Notes: a model not told the origin generated them from the sequence alone. Shown: positions 16,262 to 28,374, numbered from the stretch's first letter. The stretch: DNA of 64,000 nucleotides from Mangrovimicrobium sp033283265 (GCA_033283265.1 JAWMQN010000004.1:186001-250000), one strand, 5' to 3'. Numbers and translations: made by a program.

Positions 16262-16714
16262 ATGACGAATGCACTGCCGGACCCGATGTCGCGCGAGAAC
16301 TACCGCTGGTACCTGGCAATGAATACCCGCTGGATGGACAACGACCTCTACGGGCATATCAACAACGTTACCTACTACTCCTACTTCGATACCGTCGCCA
16401 ACACCTACCTGATCCGCGAGTGCGGGCTGGATATCCAGGGCGGCGAGCGCATCGGCTACGTGGTGCACTCCGAGTGCAGCTACAAGAGCGCGCTGGCCTT
16501 CCCGCAACACCTGGAGGGCGCCCTCCGGGTCAACCGCATCGGTAATTCCTCGGTGCAGTACGGCATCGCCATCTTCAAGGCCGGCAGCCAGAGTGCCAGC
16601 GCCCACGGCACCTTCACCCATGTCTTCGTCAACCGCGACAGCGAAAAGCCCTGCGCCATCGACGGCATCCTGCGCGAGGGCCTGGAGCGCCTGCTCGTCC
16701 ATGGCGCAGGCTGA
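16262..16714 (+). CDS. acyl-CoA thioesterase, 4HBT hot-dog family
   Basis: 150 aa starting at ATG 16262 (MTNALPDPMSRENYRWYLAM). TRWMDNDLYGHINNVTYYSYFDT is the 4-hydroxybenzoyl-CoA thioesterase motif, with the catalytic Asp in MDNDLYGHINN. The rest follows the single hot-dog fold used as dimers or tetramers. It would hydrolyse a short or medium acyl-CoA. It is placed between an alcohol dehydrogenase and an HMG-CoA reductase, 40 bp before the latter. Confidence 0.88.
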   Translation: MTNALPDPMSRENYRWYLAMNTRWMDNDLYGHINNVTYYSYFDTVANTYLIRECGLDIQGGERIGYVVHSECSYKSALAFPQHLEGALRVNRIGNSSVQYGIAIFKAGSQSASAHGTFTHVFVNRDSEKPCAIDGILREGLERLLVHGAG

Positions 16715-16754
16715 AAGTACCGCCCACGCTTCGACCAATAAGGAGAAACAGCCA

Positions 16755-17933
16755 ATGTCGGAAGACCGGATCCCGCGCGACGCGGACAACGACTACACCC
16801 GCGACGCCGCCGCCATGCGGCGCGAATTCATCCAGCAGCGCACCGGCGCCAGCCTCGAACACGTCGGGCAGTTTTCATTTGAGCCCGAGCACACCCTGCC
16901 CGGCAATATCGAGAATTTCAGCGGCGTCATCCAGATGCCGCTGGGCTTCGCCGGCCCCCTGCGGGTCAACGGCGAATACGCCCAGGGCGACTTCTACGTG
17001 CCCATGACCACCACCGAGGGGACCCTGGTGGCGAGCTACAGCCGCGGCATGAGCCTGACCCGCGCGGCGGGCGGCATCACCACCACCGTGGTCGACGACG
17101 CCATGCAGCGCAGCCCGGTCTTCGCCTTCGCCGACGCGCGCGGCGCGCGGGATTTCGGCGAGTGGGTAAAGGCCAACATGGCGGGCATCAGGGCCGCCGC
17201 CGAATCCACCACCAGCGTCGGCAAGCTGCGCAACATCGAGCACTACCACGCCAGCCGCATGCTCTACCTGCGCTTCAACTACACCACCGGCGACGCCGCC
17301 GGCCAGAACATGACCGGCAAGGCGACCTACGCCGCCTGCCAGTGGATCCGCCAGAACTACGCGGCACCGATCAGCCACTGGTTTCTCTCCGGCAACATGG
17401 ACACCGACAAGAAACACTCCCAGCTCAACACCCTGCACAGCCGCGGCAAGCGGGTGATCGCCGAGGTGACCCTGCCGCGGCAGCTGATCATCGAGCGCAT
17501 GCGCACCACGCCGGAGGCGATGTACGCGGCGCGCAAGACCTCGCAGCTCGGCGGCATCATGGCCGGTGCGGTGCACAACGGCGTGCACCCGGCCAACGGT
17601 ATCGCCGCGGTGTTCATCGCCACCGGCCAGGACGAGGCCAACGTGGCGGAGTCCCACGCCAGCCTGGTGCACGCCGAGGTTACGCCGGACGGTGACTACT
17701 ACTACTCCGTCACGCTGCCGTCGCTGATTGTCGCCAGCTACGGCGGCGGTACCGGCCTGCCGACCCAGCGCGAGTGCCTGGAGGTGATGGACTGCTACGG
17801 CAAGGGCAAGGCGCGCAAGCTGGCGGAGATTATTGCGGCTACTGTGCTGTGTGGTGAGGTTTCGCTGGGGGCCGCGGTGGTTTCCGAGGAGTGGGTGAGT
17901 AGCCATGATGAGCTGGGGCGGAATCGGCCCTGA
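16755..17933 (+). CDS. hydroxymethylglutaryl-CoA reductase, class I-like
   Basis: A 392 aa enzyme starting at ATG 16755 behind AAGGAGAAACAGCC; the open frame begins earlier in another context. The class I catalytic set is visible: Glu88 in TTEGTLVAS, Lys in SGNMDTDKK (~216-220, the eukaryote/archaea-type TDKK), Asp in GQDEANVAE (~293) and His384 in SSHDELGRNR. GDAAGQNMTGKA and ASYGGGTGLPTQRECLE are the CoA and NAD(P)H segments. Class II enzymes lack the TDKK form. It catalyses HMG-CoA to mevalonate or the reverse. No other mevalonate-pathway gene is in the window, so a catabolic or partial role is possible. Confidence 0.9.
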   Translation: MSEDRIPRDADNDYTRDAAAMRREFIQQRTGASLEHVGQFSFEPEHTLPGNIENFSGVIQMPLGFAGPLRVNGEYAQGDFYVPMTTTEGTLVASYSRGMSLTRAAGGITTTVVDDAMQRSPVFAFADARGARDFGEWVKANMAGIRAAAESTTSVGKLRNIEHYHASRMLYLRFNYTTGDAAGQNMTGKATYAACQWIRQNYAAPISHWFLSGNMDTDKKHSQLNTLHSRGKRVIAEVTLPRQLIIERMRTTPEAMYAARKTSQLGGIMAGAVHNGVHPANGIAAVFIATGQDEANVAESHASLVHAEVTPDGDYYYSVTLPSLIVASYGGGTGLPTQRECLEVMDCYGKGKARKLAEIIAATVLCGEVSLGAAVVSEEWVSSHDELGRNRP

Positions 17934-17976
17934 AGTTTGGCGGGGCGTGACTTCTGGCCTTTGGTGTTCTGAAGTC

Positions 17977-18102
17977 GCATCCGCCAGTGATATTTCCGCG
18001 CTTACTCGAAAGCGTTTTATGTACAGGATGTAAGGTATGTCGCGAGAGCCATGGATGGCGGTAGCGACTGACTCGACGCACGAAAATATCACTGGCGGAT
18101 GC
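17977..18102 (+). repeat. nested inverted repeat with 88-nt core (element J)
   Basis: Arms 17977-17995 and 18084-18102 are perfect 19-bp inverted repeats (GCATCCGCCAGTGATATTT). The 88-nt core holds an inner hairpin GTCGC...GCGAC around CCATGGATGG. On the minus strand the core ends in an AACGCTTTCG stretch that resembles the CGCTTTT of the other dispersed elements. It lies between the 3' ends of two convergent genes. Confidence 0.8.
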
Positions 18103-18240
18103 TTGGCTTGGTGGTAATTCCCGCCAATTTCCGCGGTGGGAGCTTGCCCTGCTCAGGGAATGGTTTGATCAATCCGCGAATTTGTGTGGCAAGGATTACC
18201 TGAGGCTTTCCAGGTACGAACCACTGACGGTGGGAGGCGC

Positions 18241-18374
18241 AAGCGGCGGAGCCTGCCTGCTGGAACCATGAGGCGACAGGACGTCGCCGATTGAGCCTGT
18301 ACATGGAGAGCCTGCCCCTCTTTTTCGGGCATGTACGCTTTTTGGCGTGTTCCAGCAGGCAGGCTCCGTCGCTT
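18241..18374 (+). repeat. nested inverted repeat, 58-nt core type with loop insertion (element A)
   Basis: Arms 18241-18266 and 18349-18374 pair over 26 bp with one mismatch. The core 18267-18348 is the same 58-nt sequence as elements B, C and D (GGCGACAGGACGTCGCC hairpin, TGAGCCTGTACATGGA hairpin, CGCTTTTTGGCG), enlarged by ~24 nt at the apical loop (18305-18333). It lies in the convergent gap between the HMG-CoA reductase and acyl-CoA dehydrogenase genes. Confidence 0.88.
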
Positions 18375-18429
18375 GTGCCCGAAGCTCTGAGCGGGAATTC
18401 AGCGCTTCCCTGCGCTGATCTGACAGCCT

Positions 18430-20220
<1,791 letters not shown>

Positions 20221-20267
20221 TTCTGCCTCCTGATGATTGCGGGTTACTGATGTTTGCGGGGTCTCGC

Positions 20268-21452
20268 CTAGGCCACTTCGAACAGGCCGGCGGCGCCCAT
20301 GCCGCCGCCGATGCACATGCTGACGACGACATACTTCGCGCCGCGGCGCTTGCCCTCGATCAGCGCGTGGCCGGTGGTGCGGGCGCCGGTCATGCCATAG
20401 GGGTGGCCGATGGCGATACTGCCGCCGTTGACGTTGTAGAGTTCCGGGTCGATGCCGAGGAAGTCGCGGCAGTAGAGCACCTGGCAGGCGAAAGCCTCGT
20501 TGAGCTCCCACAGGCCGATGTCGTTGATGGACAGGCCGTGCTGCTTGAGCAGTTTCGGGATGGCGTAGATCGGGCCGATGCCCATCTCCTCCGGCGCGTT
20601 GCCGGCCACGCTCATGCCGCGGTAGATGCCGAGCGGTTGCAGGCCGCGCTGCTCGGCCAGCTTGCGCTCCATCAGCACGCAGGCCGAGGCGCCATCGGAC
20701 AGCTGGCTGGCGTTGCCGGCGGTGACACAGCCGCCCTCGATCACCGGCTTCAGGCCCTGCAGGCTCTCCAGGGTGGTTTCCGGGCGGTTGCCCTCGTCCC
20801 TGGACAGGGTGACCTCGCGGTAGCTGACCTCGCCGGTCTCCTTGTCGGCGACAGCCTGGGTGGCGGTGATGGGGACGATCTCGTCGTCGAACTTGCCCGC
20901 CGCCTGGGCCGCCGCGGTGCGCTGCTGGGAGGCCAGGGCGTACTCGTCCTGGGCCTCGCGGCTCACCTGGTATTTCTTCGCCACGAACTCCGCGGTCTGC
21001 AGCATCGGCATGTAGGCGTGCTCGTGCTGGGCGACGACATTGGGGTCGGCGCCCCTGGCCACCGCCTCAAAATAGGGCAGCTGCACGGCGGAGATATTGT
21101 CCTGGCCGCCGGCGACCACCACGTCCATGCCGTCCACCATCACCTGCTTGGCGGCGGTGGCGATGGCCATCAGGCCGGAGGAGCACTGGCGATCCATGGT
21201 CTGGCCGGAAACCGTGTTGGGCAGGCCCGCGGCCAGCGCCGACAGCCGCGCCACGTTCATCCCCGCGGTGCCCATGGTGAGCACCGCGCCGATGATGCAA
21301 TCCTCGATCTCGGCGCCCTCGACCCCGGCCCGGGCGACCGCGTGGCTGATCGCGTGGGCGGTCATGGTGGGCGACTTGATGTTGTTCAGTGAACCCTTGA
21401 AGGCGCGGCCGATGGGGGTGCGCGCGGTGGATACGATGACAGCTTCTCTCAC
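20268..21452 (-). CDS. acetyl-CoA C-acyltransferase (thiolase)
   Basis: A 394 aa thiolase. The nucleophilic Cys90 is in DRQCSSGLMAIATA, NEAFA is near 325, the catalytic His is in GGSIAIGHPYGMTGAR and the second Cys in CIGGGMGAAGLFE. It cleaves 3-ketoacyl-CoA to acetyl-CoA and a shortened acyl-CoA, or the reverse. Only 27 bp separate it from the upstream FadB-like gene, and it precedes the acyl-CoA dehydrogenase gene, making a complete beta-oxidation set. Confidence 0.93.
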   Translation of the reverse strand: MREAVIVSTARTPIGRAFKGSLNNIKSPTMTAHAISHAVARAGVEGAEIEDCIIGAVLTMGTAGMNVARLSALAAGLPNTVSGQTMDRQCSSGLMAIATAAKQVMVDGMDVVVAGGQDNISAVQLPYFEAVARGADPNVVAQHEHAYMPMLQTAEFVAKKYQVSREAQDEYALASQQRTAAAQAAGKFDDEIVPITATQAVADKETGEVSYREVTLSRDEGNRPETTLESLQGLKPVIEGGCVTAGNASQLSDGASACVLMERKLAEQRGLQPLGIYRGMSVAGNAPEEMGIGPIYAIPKLLKQHGLSINDIGLWELNEAFACQVLYCRDFLGIDPELYNVNGGSIAIGHPYGMTGARTTGHALIEGKRRGAKYVVVSMCIGGGMGAAGLFEVA

Positions 21453-21479
21453 GGTTATTCTCCTCAGTCTCGATCGGAA

Positions 21480-23606
<2,127 letters not shown>

Positions 23607-23740
23607 TTTTCCCCTTCCTCTGTGCCTGTTGTTGTCGCTATGACGAGTGTGGGGGGTGATGCTAGAGCAATGGCCGGGCCGAACAATGGCCAATGCGGCC
23701 ATTGTGAGTGGCGAAATGGCGCAGGCGCCGGGGGAGCGTT

Positions 23741-25060
23741 CTAGCCCGGCGCGCTGCGCCGCGGGCTGGCGCCGGCGGCGAGCATTTCGCTGGCCAGCCC
23801 GGCGATATCGCGGGTCTCCCACTGGTTGAGGAACATGCTCAGCATGTGCAGGGGCACCCGGGCGTCCTCGTGCTCGCGGATCGGCGTGTCGCGGTAGTCG
23901 CGCACAGCGCCCGGGTCGGCCAGCTGCTTCTGCAGTACCGCGGGGTAGTCGAGCAGGTAGGCCACACCCATCCAGCCGGTGATCAGCAGCATGTGGTTCT
24001 GCAGCAGGGTCGGGTCGAGGCGCGGGCCGCCACAGCGCTGGTACTCTTCGCTGAAGGTGTCCACCACCTGCTCGAGGTGCCCATCCCACAATTCTTTTTC
24101 CGCGCCGCTGAAGCCGCCGTAGATGGTCTGGGCGACGCTCATCTGGCCGACGTGGCCCCAGTCGAGCAGGCCGCATTCGAGCTGGCCGTCGGCGTCGCGC
24201 CAGAACCAGGCGTTGTCGATATTGGCGTTCCAGTGGCACAGGGAGATGAAGTCGGGCTCGCTGAACAGCAGGCGGCGGATGTCCCCGGCGCGGGCGTGGA
24301 AGGCCATCGCCTCGGCCGGGAAGCGCTGCAGGAAGGCCGCGCTGCGCAGGTTTTCCGGGAACAGCCGCGGGTAGCGGGTGATGAATTCGCAGATGCGGGC
24401 GATCCGCCGCTCGGTCTGCTCGGCGCTGTAGATGATCTGCTCCCGGGCGATGCTGGCCTCGGCGTCGTAGGGGAAGCGCTGGTAGAAGCGCGGGTCCAGG
24501 CTGCCGCCCTTGTAGCTGCCGGAGAGCCGCGCCAGGGCGCGGACGATGGCGAGGTAGTGCTCCAGCGGCTGCGGCACCTCGTAGTCGCGGCACTTCACGT
24601 AGGCCGGTTCGTTGCCTTCGGCGCCGAAGGGCACCCGTTCGGTGATGATCAGGCCGGAGCCGCTCGCCGCGTGCAGGTCGGCGAACATGCACTCGGCTAC
24701 GCGGATCGGGAAGCCCTCCGTCCGGCTGAGGGCGGCGAACTGGATCTCCGAGACCATCAGGTGGCTGCTGCGGTCGCGGTTGGGGTCCTCGAAGTTGCGC
24801 GAGAACTTGATGAACAGTTGCTCGGGCAGGTTCTCGCCGGGGCTGGCGTATTCCACCGCCAGCAGCATCTTGGCCCCGGTGCCGCCGCCGAAGCACTCCT
24901 CGGCCTCGGTGATGCGGGTCACGCTGTTGTCATCGGCCAGTGCGCCGGAGGCGCGGAAGGCGCGGGTCAGGAAATCGCAGCCCCCCTCGCGCACGGCGGC
25001 GATATTGGCGGGGATCTGCAGGCCGGAGTCGTCACCCGGCGCCCATTGTGCTTCGGTCAT
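23741..25060 (-). CDS. APH/EcKinase-fold phosphotransferase-like protein with altered catalytic loop
   Basis: A 439 aa protein of the aminoglycoside phosphotransferase/ecdysteroid kinase-like superfamily. An N-lobe TEAEECFGGGTGAKMLLAVEYA ... LFIKFSR gives the ATP-binding Lys, the catalytic loop is LCHWNANIDNAWFW and the metal-binding loop is LLDWGHVGQM. In the family the loop reads HxD....N; here Asp is replaced by Asn (HWN), with the +5 Asn kept, so activity may be altered. It is the first gene upstream of a beta-oxidation operon, where APH-like proteins can phosphorylate hydroxyacyl-CoAs (LvaA, ACAD11). That role is inferred only. Confidence 0.8.
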   Translation of the reverse strand: MTEAQWAPGDDSGLQIPANIAAVREGGCDFLTRAFRASGALADDNSVTRITEAEECFGGGTGAKMLLAVEYASPGENLPEQLFIKFSRNFEDPNRDRSSHLMVSEIQFAALSRTEGFPIRVAECMFADLHAASGSGLIITERVPFGAEGNEPAYVKCRDYEVPQPLEHYLAIVRALARLSGSYKGGSLDPRFYQRFPYDAEASIAREQIIYSAEQTERRIARICEFITRYPRLFPENLRSAAFLQRFPAEAMAFHARAGDIRRLLFSEPDFISLCHWNANIDNAWFWRDADGQLECGLLDWGHVGQMSVAQTIYGGFSGAEKELWDGHLEQVVDTFSEEYQRCGGPRLDPTLLQNHMLLITGWMGVAYLLDYPAVLQKQLADPGAVRDYRDTPIREHEDARVPLHMLSMFLNQWETRDIAGLASEMLAAGASPRRSAPG

Positions 25061-25121
25061 GCTTCGCTCTTATTGTATGCGGGTACTGGTTTGCAGGAGA
25101 TCACTGGCCGGCGGGCGGCCT

Positions 25122-25931
25122 TCAGGGCATGGCCAGGACGTTGCAGTCGAGCTTGCCGAGGATCTTCTCCGAGGTGTTGCCATGGAGCAGGGCGGCGAGG
25201 CCCGAGCGGTGGGAGTTGCCCACCACCACCAGGCTGGCGTCGATGTTCTTCGCCACCTCGACGATCACCTTGTCCGGTGCGCCCAGCTTGATGTGCACGT
25301 GGTCGCTTTCCACCTTCGCCAGTTCCATGATCCGCGCCCGGTCCGGCACCATGCGGAAATCCGGGAAGGCGTTGACCACGTGCACTTCCGCCTGCAGCGA
25401 ATCGACGATGCGGCGGCTGAACTCGAGGATGTGGTCGTTGAGCTTGGTGTAGGACTCGGTGCGCGCCTGGATGTCGATGGCGGCGAGGATGCGCGAGGGG
25501 TCGCGGCGGCCGGCGCGCTTGATGATCAGCACCGGGCACAGGCACTCGCGGATGAGGATGGAATCCCCGGTAAACTTCAGCACCCGGCGGCGGGGGTTGT
25601 GGAAGGAGGCCTTGAACACGATGTCGGCAAAGTCGCGGGCCGCGGCGCGCACCACGGCGTGATGCCAGTCCTTGTCCCAGTCGACGTCGGAACTGGTTTC
25701 TATACCCTCGGCGGCGATCGGGGCCAGCAGGGCATCCAGCTGCGCCTTGTGTTCGCGCACCAGGCGCTTGACTTCCTCGTTGCCGTACTCGGCGTCGGAG
25801 ACTTCGCCGTGGATGCAGCCGAACAGGAGTAATTTGGCGCCGATGTCCCTGGCGATGCCAGCGGCGAGGTCGAGGGCCGGCTGTTCCTCTCGGGTGGGGT
25901 CGTGGACCACCAGCAGTTTTCTCATTTCCAT
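25122..25931 (-). CDS. universal stress protein, tandem-domain (UspE-like)
   Basis: 269 aa with two Usp domains. The first begins MRKLLVVHDPTREEQPALDLAAGIA; the second has ILAAIDIQARTES ... LVVVGNSHRSGLAALLHGNTSEKILGKLDCNVLAMP, with the ATP-type G-x2-G-x9-G(S/T) motif recognisable in GNSHRSGLAALLHGNTSE. It resembles E. coli UspE in architecture, though shorter. Start ATG 25931 or, six bases in, the next Met. It stands upstream of the kinase-like gene on the same strand with a 61-bp gap. Confidence 0.88.
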   Translation of the reverse strand: MEMRKLLVVHDPTREEQPALDLAAGIARDIGAKLLLFGCIHGEVSDAEYGNEEVKRLVREHKAQLDALLAPIAAEGIETSSDVDWDKDWHHAVVRAAARDFADIVFKASFHNPRRRVLKFTGDSILIRECLCPVLIIKRAGRRDPSRILAAIDIQARTESYTKLNDHILEFSRRIVDSLQAEVHVVNAFPDFRMVPDRARIMELAKVESDHVHIKLGAPDKVIVEVAKNIDASLVVVGNSHRSGLAALLHGNTSEKILGKLDCNVLAMP

Positions 25932-26055
25932 CGTTCTGTACTACCACTTGGCCCTTGGGTGCAGGCCTTATTGTCGTTTATCGGGTTAGAAAGCGCATTC
26001 TAACCAGCTTGCGAATTACCGGTCTTTTGCCTGGGGTGGGTGGGGTCGCGGCTGA

Positions 26056-26153
26056 CGGCAAGTGCCCGCTGGAACACGCCAAAAAGCGTACATCCATGTA
26101 CAGGCTCAATCGGCGACGTCCTGTCGCCTCATGGTTCCAGCGGGCACTTGCCG
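26056..26153 (-). repeat. nested inverted repeat, 58-nt core type (element B)
   Basis: Arms 26056-26075 and 26134-26153 are perfect 20-bp inverted repeats (CGGCAAGTGCCCGCTGGAAC). The 58-nt core 26076-26133 is, on the minus strand, nearly identical to the core of elements A, C and D without any loop insertion. It lies between imuB (3' end) and the universal stress protein gene (5' end). The rest of 25932-26216 shows nothing else. Confidence 0.9.
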
Positions 26154-26216
26154 CCCGCCGCTCCTCAGCCGCCTACCCGGTTTCCAGGTTCCCAATGGTC
26201 TGGAGCTGCGGCAATT

Positions 26217-27638
26217 TCAGGCAAAGATACCATGTAAAAACCAGCGGCGGGCGAGGCGGTCGCGAAATACCCAGTAAAACTGCCCCCGGCTGCCGCGGGC
26301 GATGTAGTAGTCGCGGCTGGCCGGTTCCTGCCACCAGTTGTCCTCGATGCGCTCGGGACCGTAGACCAGCTCCAGTGGGCCCTGCCAGCGCAGGCCGTGG
26401 CGCCCGCCGGCCAGGGGCTGGGGGGCGGGCAGCAGCCAGAAGGGGCGCTGGGCGCAGGCCTCGCCGGGCTCGTCCGCCGGCCGCCCGCTGCTGACGTGGA
26501 GGGCGAGTTCCGGCAGGTGTTCGTCGCGGCAGCCGACGGTCTGCACCGCCTGCAGGCCGAGGCGGTTGCGCAGCCGGTCGAGCAGGGCCGCCAGCGGCTC
26601 GCGCTGCTTGCGCGGGGCGAACAGGTCGGGGCTCTCGAGTTCGCCGCTGTGCAGCTGCTCGCAGGTAAGGGCGATGCCCTCGACGCCGCTGTCCAGGGCC
26701 AGCTGGTCGAAGCGTATCCGGCTCAGCTGGAACCAGTTCTCCCAGTCGCTGTGGCGGCAGCTGCTGCGCACCGTGAGGCTGCGCAGGGAGTTGTCGACGC
26801 CCTGCAGCTGCCAGCGGATCTCGCCGGTCTGCAGCTGGGTATTGCGCAGGAAGCCGCAGAGGGACTGCAACAGGCGCTGCAGGGCCGGGTAGAGCTCCTC
26901 GTTGGCGCGCACCTCGTAGCCGAACCAGTACGCGTCGCTGAACACCGGCGGCGGCCGGTAGTCGGCCCGGCGGTCGTCGCGCTGGCCCAGCAGCCGCTGC
27001 AGGAAGTCGCGAAAGTCGGCGCCGCAGCGCCGGGCCAGCGCCGTCGGCGGCAGGGCGAGGATGTCCCCGAGGGTGTGCAGGCCGGCGCGGCGCAGGGAGT
27101 CCACGCTGGTGGAGAAGTCCTGCAGCAGGGCCAGGGGCAGGGGGGCCAGGCGCTCCGCCAGCGGCGCCGCGCAGTCCATGGCGCCGGCCTCCCCGGCGTG
27201 GGAGAGCAGCCAGGCCGCGGCGGGGGTGGGGGCCAGCGCCTGGCTGGCGCGGAAGCCGCGCTGGCGGAGGCCGCTGTCGACCGTGGCCAGCAGTGGCTGC
27301 AACCCGCGGAACAGGGTTAAGCAAGCGCCCACTTCCAGTTGCAGGCAGTCCTCGCGGTAGCTGAACAGGCTGGGGCTGACGCTGTAGGCCCAGCAGCACA
27401 GGCCCTGCAGGCTGCGGGCCTCGGCCTCGCGGTCGCGCTCCAGCAGCTGGCAGGGTTCATCCCCGGCGAGGGCGCGCACGGTGGCTGTGCCCATGCCCTC
27501 GCGGATGCCGAGGGCGGCGGCGCAGTCGTTGGCGCGCAACACCCGCTGGCGCTCCAGCACCACCACCGCGCCGTGCTCCTCGCGGCTCAGGGACTCCAGC
27601 GGCAGGCGATGGAAACGCAGGCACAACCACAGGCTCAT
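26217..27638 (-). CDS. imuB: ImuB, Y-family polymerase-like mutagenesis protein
   Basis: A 473 aa protein related to Y-family DNA polymerases but degenerate. It starts MSLWLCLRFHRLPLESL and keeps the DNA-polymerase-Y helix-hairpin part (LRRAGLHTLGDILALPPTALARRCGADFRDFLQRLLGQ) and the C-terminal ImuB domain (LELVYGPERIEDNWWQEPASRDYYIARGSRGQFYWVFRDR...RWFLHGIFA). The acidic catalytic residues of true polymerases are not evident, as is normal for ImuB, which bridges the beta clamp, ImuA and DnaE2. DnaE2 is not in the window. It is downstream of imuA and the macrodomain gene. Confidence 0.93.
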   Translation of the reverse strand: MSLWLCLRFHRLPLESLSREEHGAVVVLERQRVLRANDCAAALGIREGMGTATVRALAGDEPCQLLERDREAEARSLQGLCCWAYSVSPSLFSYREDCLQLEVGACLTLFRGLQPLLATVDSGLRQRGFRASQALAPTPAAAWLLSHAGEAGAMDCAAPLAERLAPLPLALLQDFSTSVDSLRRAGLHTLGDILALPPTALARRCGADFRDFLQRLLGQRDDRRADYRPPPVFSDAYWFGYEVRANEELYPALQRLLQSLCGFLRNTQLQTGEIRWQLQGVDNSLRSLTVRSSCRHSDWENWFQLSRIRFDQLALDSGVEGIALTCEQLHSGELESPDLFAPRKQREPLAALLDRLRNRLGLQAVQTVGCRDEHLPELALHVSSGRPADEPGEACAQRPFWLLPAPQPLAGGRHGLRWQGPLELVYGPERIEDNWWQEPASRDYYIARGSRGQFYWVFRDRLARRWFLHGIFA

Positions 27639-27646
27639 TGGGGGGA

Positions 27647-28162
27647 TCAGGCGTGCCGGGAGAAGGCGGCCTGCCAGGTGGCGAGGATGTCCGGGCTGAA
27701 CAGGTAGAAGATGATGGCCAGGCCGGCAAACTCCGCCGCGCCGCAGGTGTCGCGGGCAATGGCGGCGGCCTCCTCGAGGGGGTAGCCGTACACGCCACAG
27801 GAGATGGCCGGCGCGGCGACAGTTTTGCAGCCGTGTTCGAGGGCCAGGCGCAGGCTGTTGCGATAGGCGGCGGCGAGCAATGCGGCGGGGTCAGCGGCCC
27901 TGGCGTAGACCGGGCCGACGGTGTGGATGACGTACTTTGCCGGCAGATTGCCCGCACGGGTAATACGCGCCTCGCCGGTGGGGCAGCGGACGCCGTCCAC
28001 CGCCGGGACCTCGCGGCAGGCGGCCAGCAGGGCCGGGCCCGCGGCGCGGTGAATGGCGCCGTCCACGCCGCCACCGCCGAGCATGGCTTCATTGGCGGCG
28101 TTGATGATGGCGTCCACCCTGGCGGTGGTGATATCGCCGACCTTGAGTTCGATGTTCGTCAT
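27647..28162 (-). CDS. macrodomain protein (ADP-ribose / O-acetyl-ADP-ribose binding, YmdB-like)
   Basis: A 171 aa stand-alone macrodomain. VDAIINAANEAMLGGGGVDGAIHRAAG is the substrate-binding motif with the catalytic-type Asn and Asp, and PAISCGVYGYPLEEAA is the second loop. Such proteins remove ADP-ribose or hydrolyse O-acetyl-ADP-ribose. Its ATG overlaps the stop of the DUF2788 gene by 4 nt and its stop is 8 bp before imuB, so it is inside the SOS-controlled imuA-imuB unit. That suggests, but does not prove, a DNA-damage role. Confidence 0.93.
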   Translation of the reverse strand: MTNIELKVGDITTARVDAIINAANEAMLGGGGVDGAIHRAAGPALLAACREVPAVDGVRCPTGEARITRAGNLPAKYVIHTVGPVYARAADPAALLAAAYRNSLRLALEHGCKTVAAPAISCGVYGYPLEEAAAIARDTCGAAEFAGLAIIFYLFSPDILATWQAAFSRHA

Positions 28163-28374
28163 CCGACGCCTTCCGCTTCCATCACCAGGGTAATGACCAC
28201 TTTGATAACAAACCCCAGTACCCCCATGGCCAGGGCGATGTAGAGGATCATGGTGCCGAACCGGCCCGCGTTACTGCGCCGGGCGAGATCCCAGACGATG
28301 TAGATCATCAGCAGGATCAGCGCCCCCACACCGAGGGTGACACCGTATTGCGTCAGCCATTCATCCCCGCTCAC
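28159..28374 (-). CDS. DUF2788 small membrane protein
   Basis: A 71 aa protein with two transmembrane helices (YGVTLGVGALILLMIYIVW and MILYIALAMGVLGFVIKVVI) flanking a basic loop DLARRSNAGRFGT. The order GALILLM.YI.WDLA..S.AGRFGT matches DUF2788, a family of small gammaproteobacterial membrane proteins of unknown function. It overlaps the macrodomain gene start (ATGA). Confidence 0.85.
   Translation of the reverse strand: MSGDEWLTQYGVTLGVGALILLMIYIVWDLARRSNAGRFGTMILYIALAMGVLGFVIKVVITLVMEAEGVG

Noticed and set aside
26056..26153. Elements considered as plain Rho-independent terminators
   Set aside because: There is no T-run after the arms; one copy (51643-51750) lies between divergent genes where no terminator is expected, and the core conservation is unexplained by termination.
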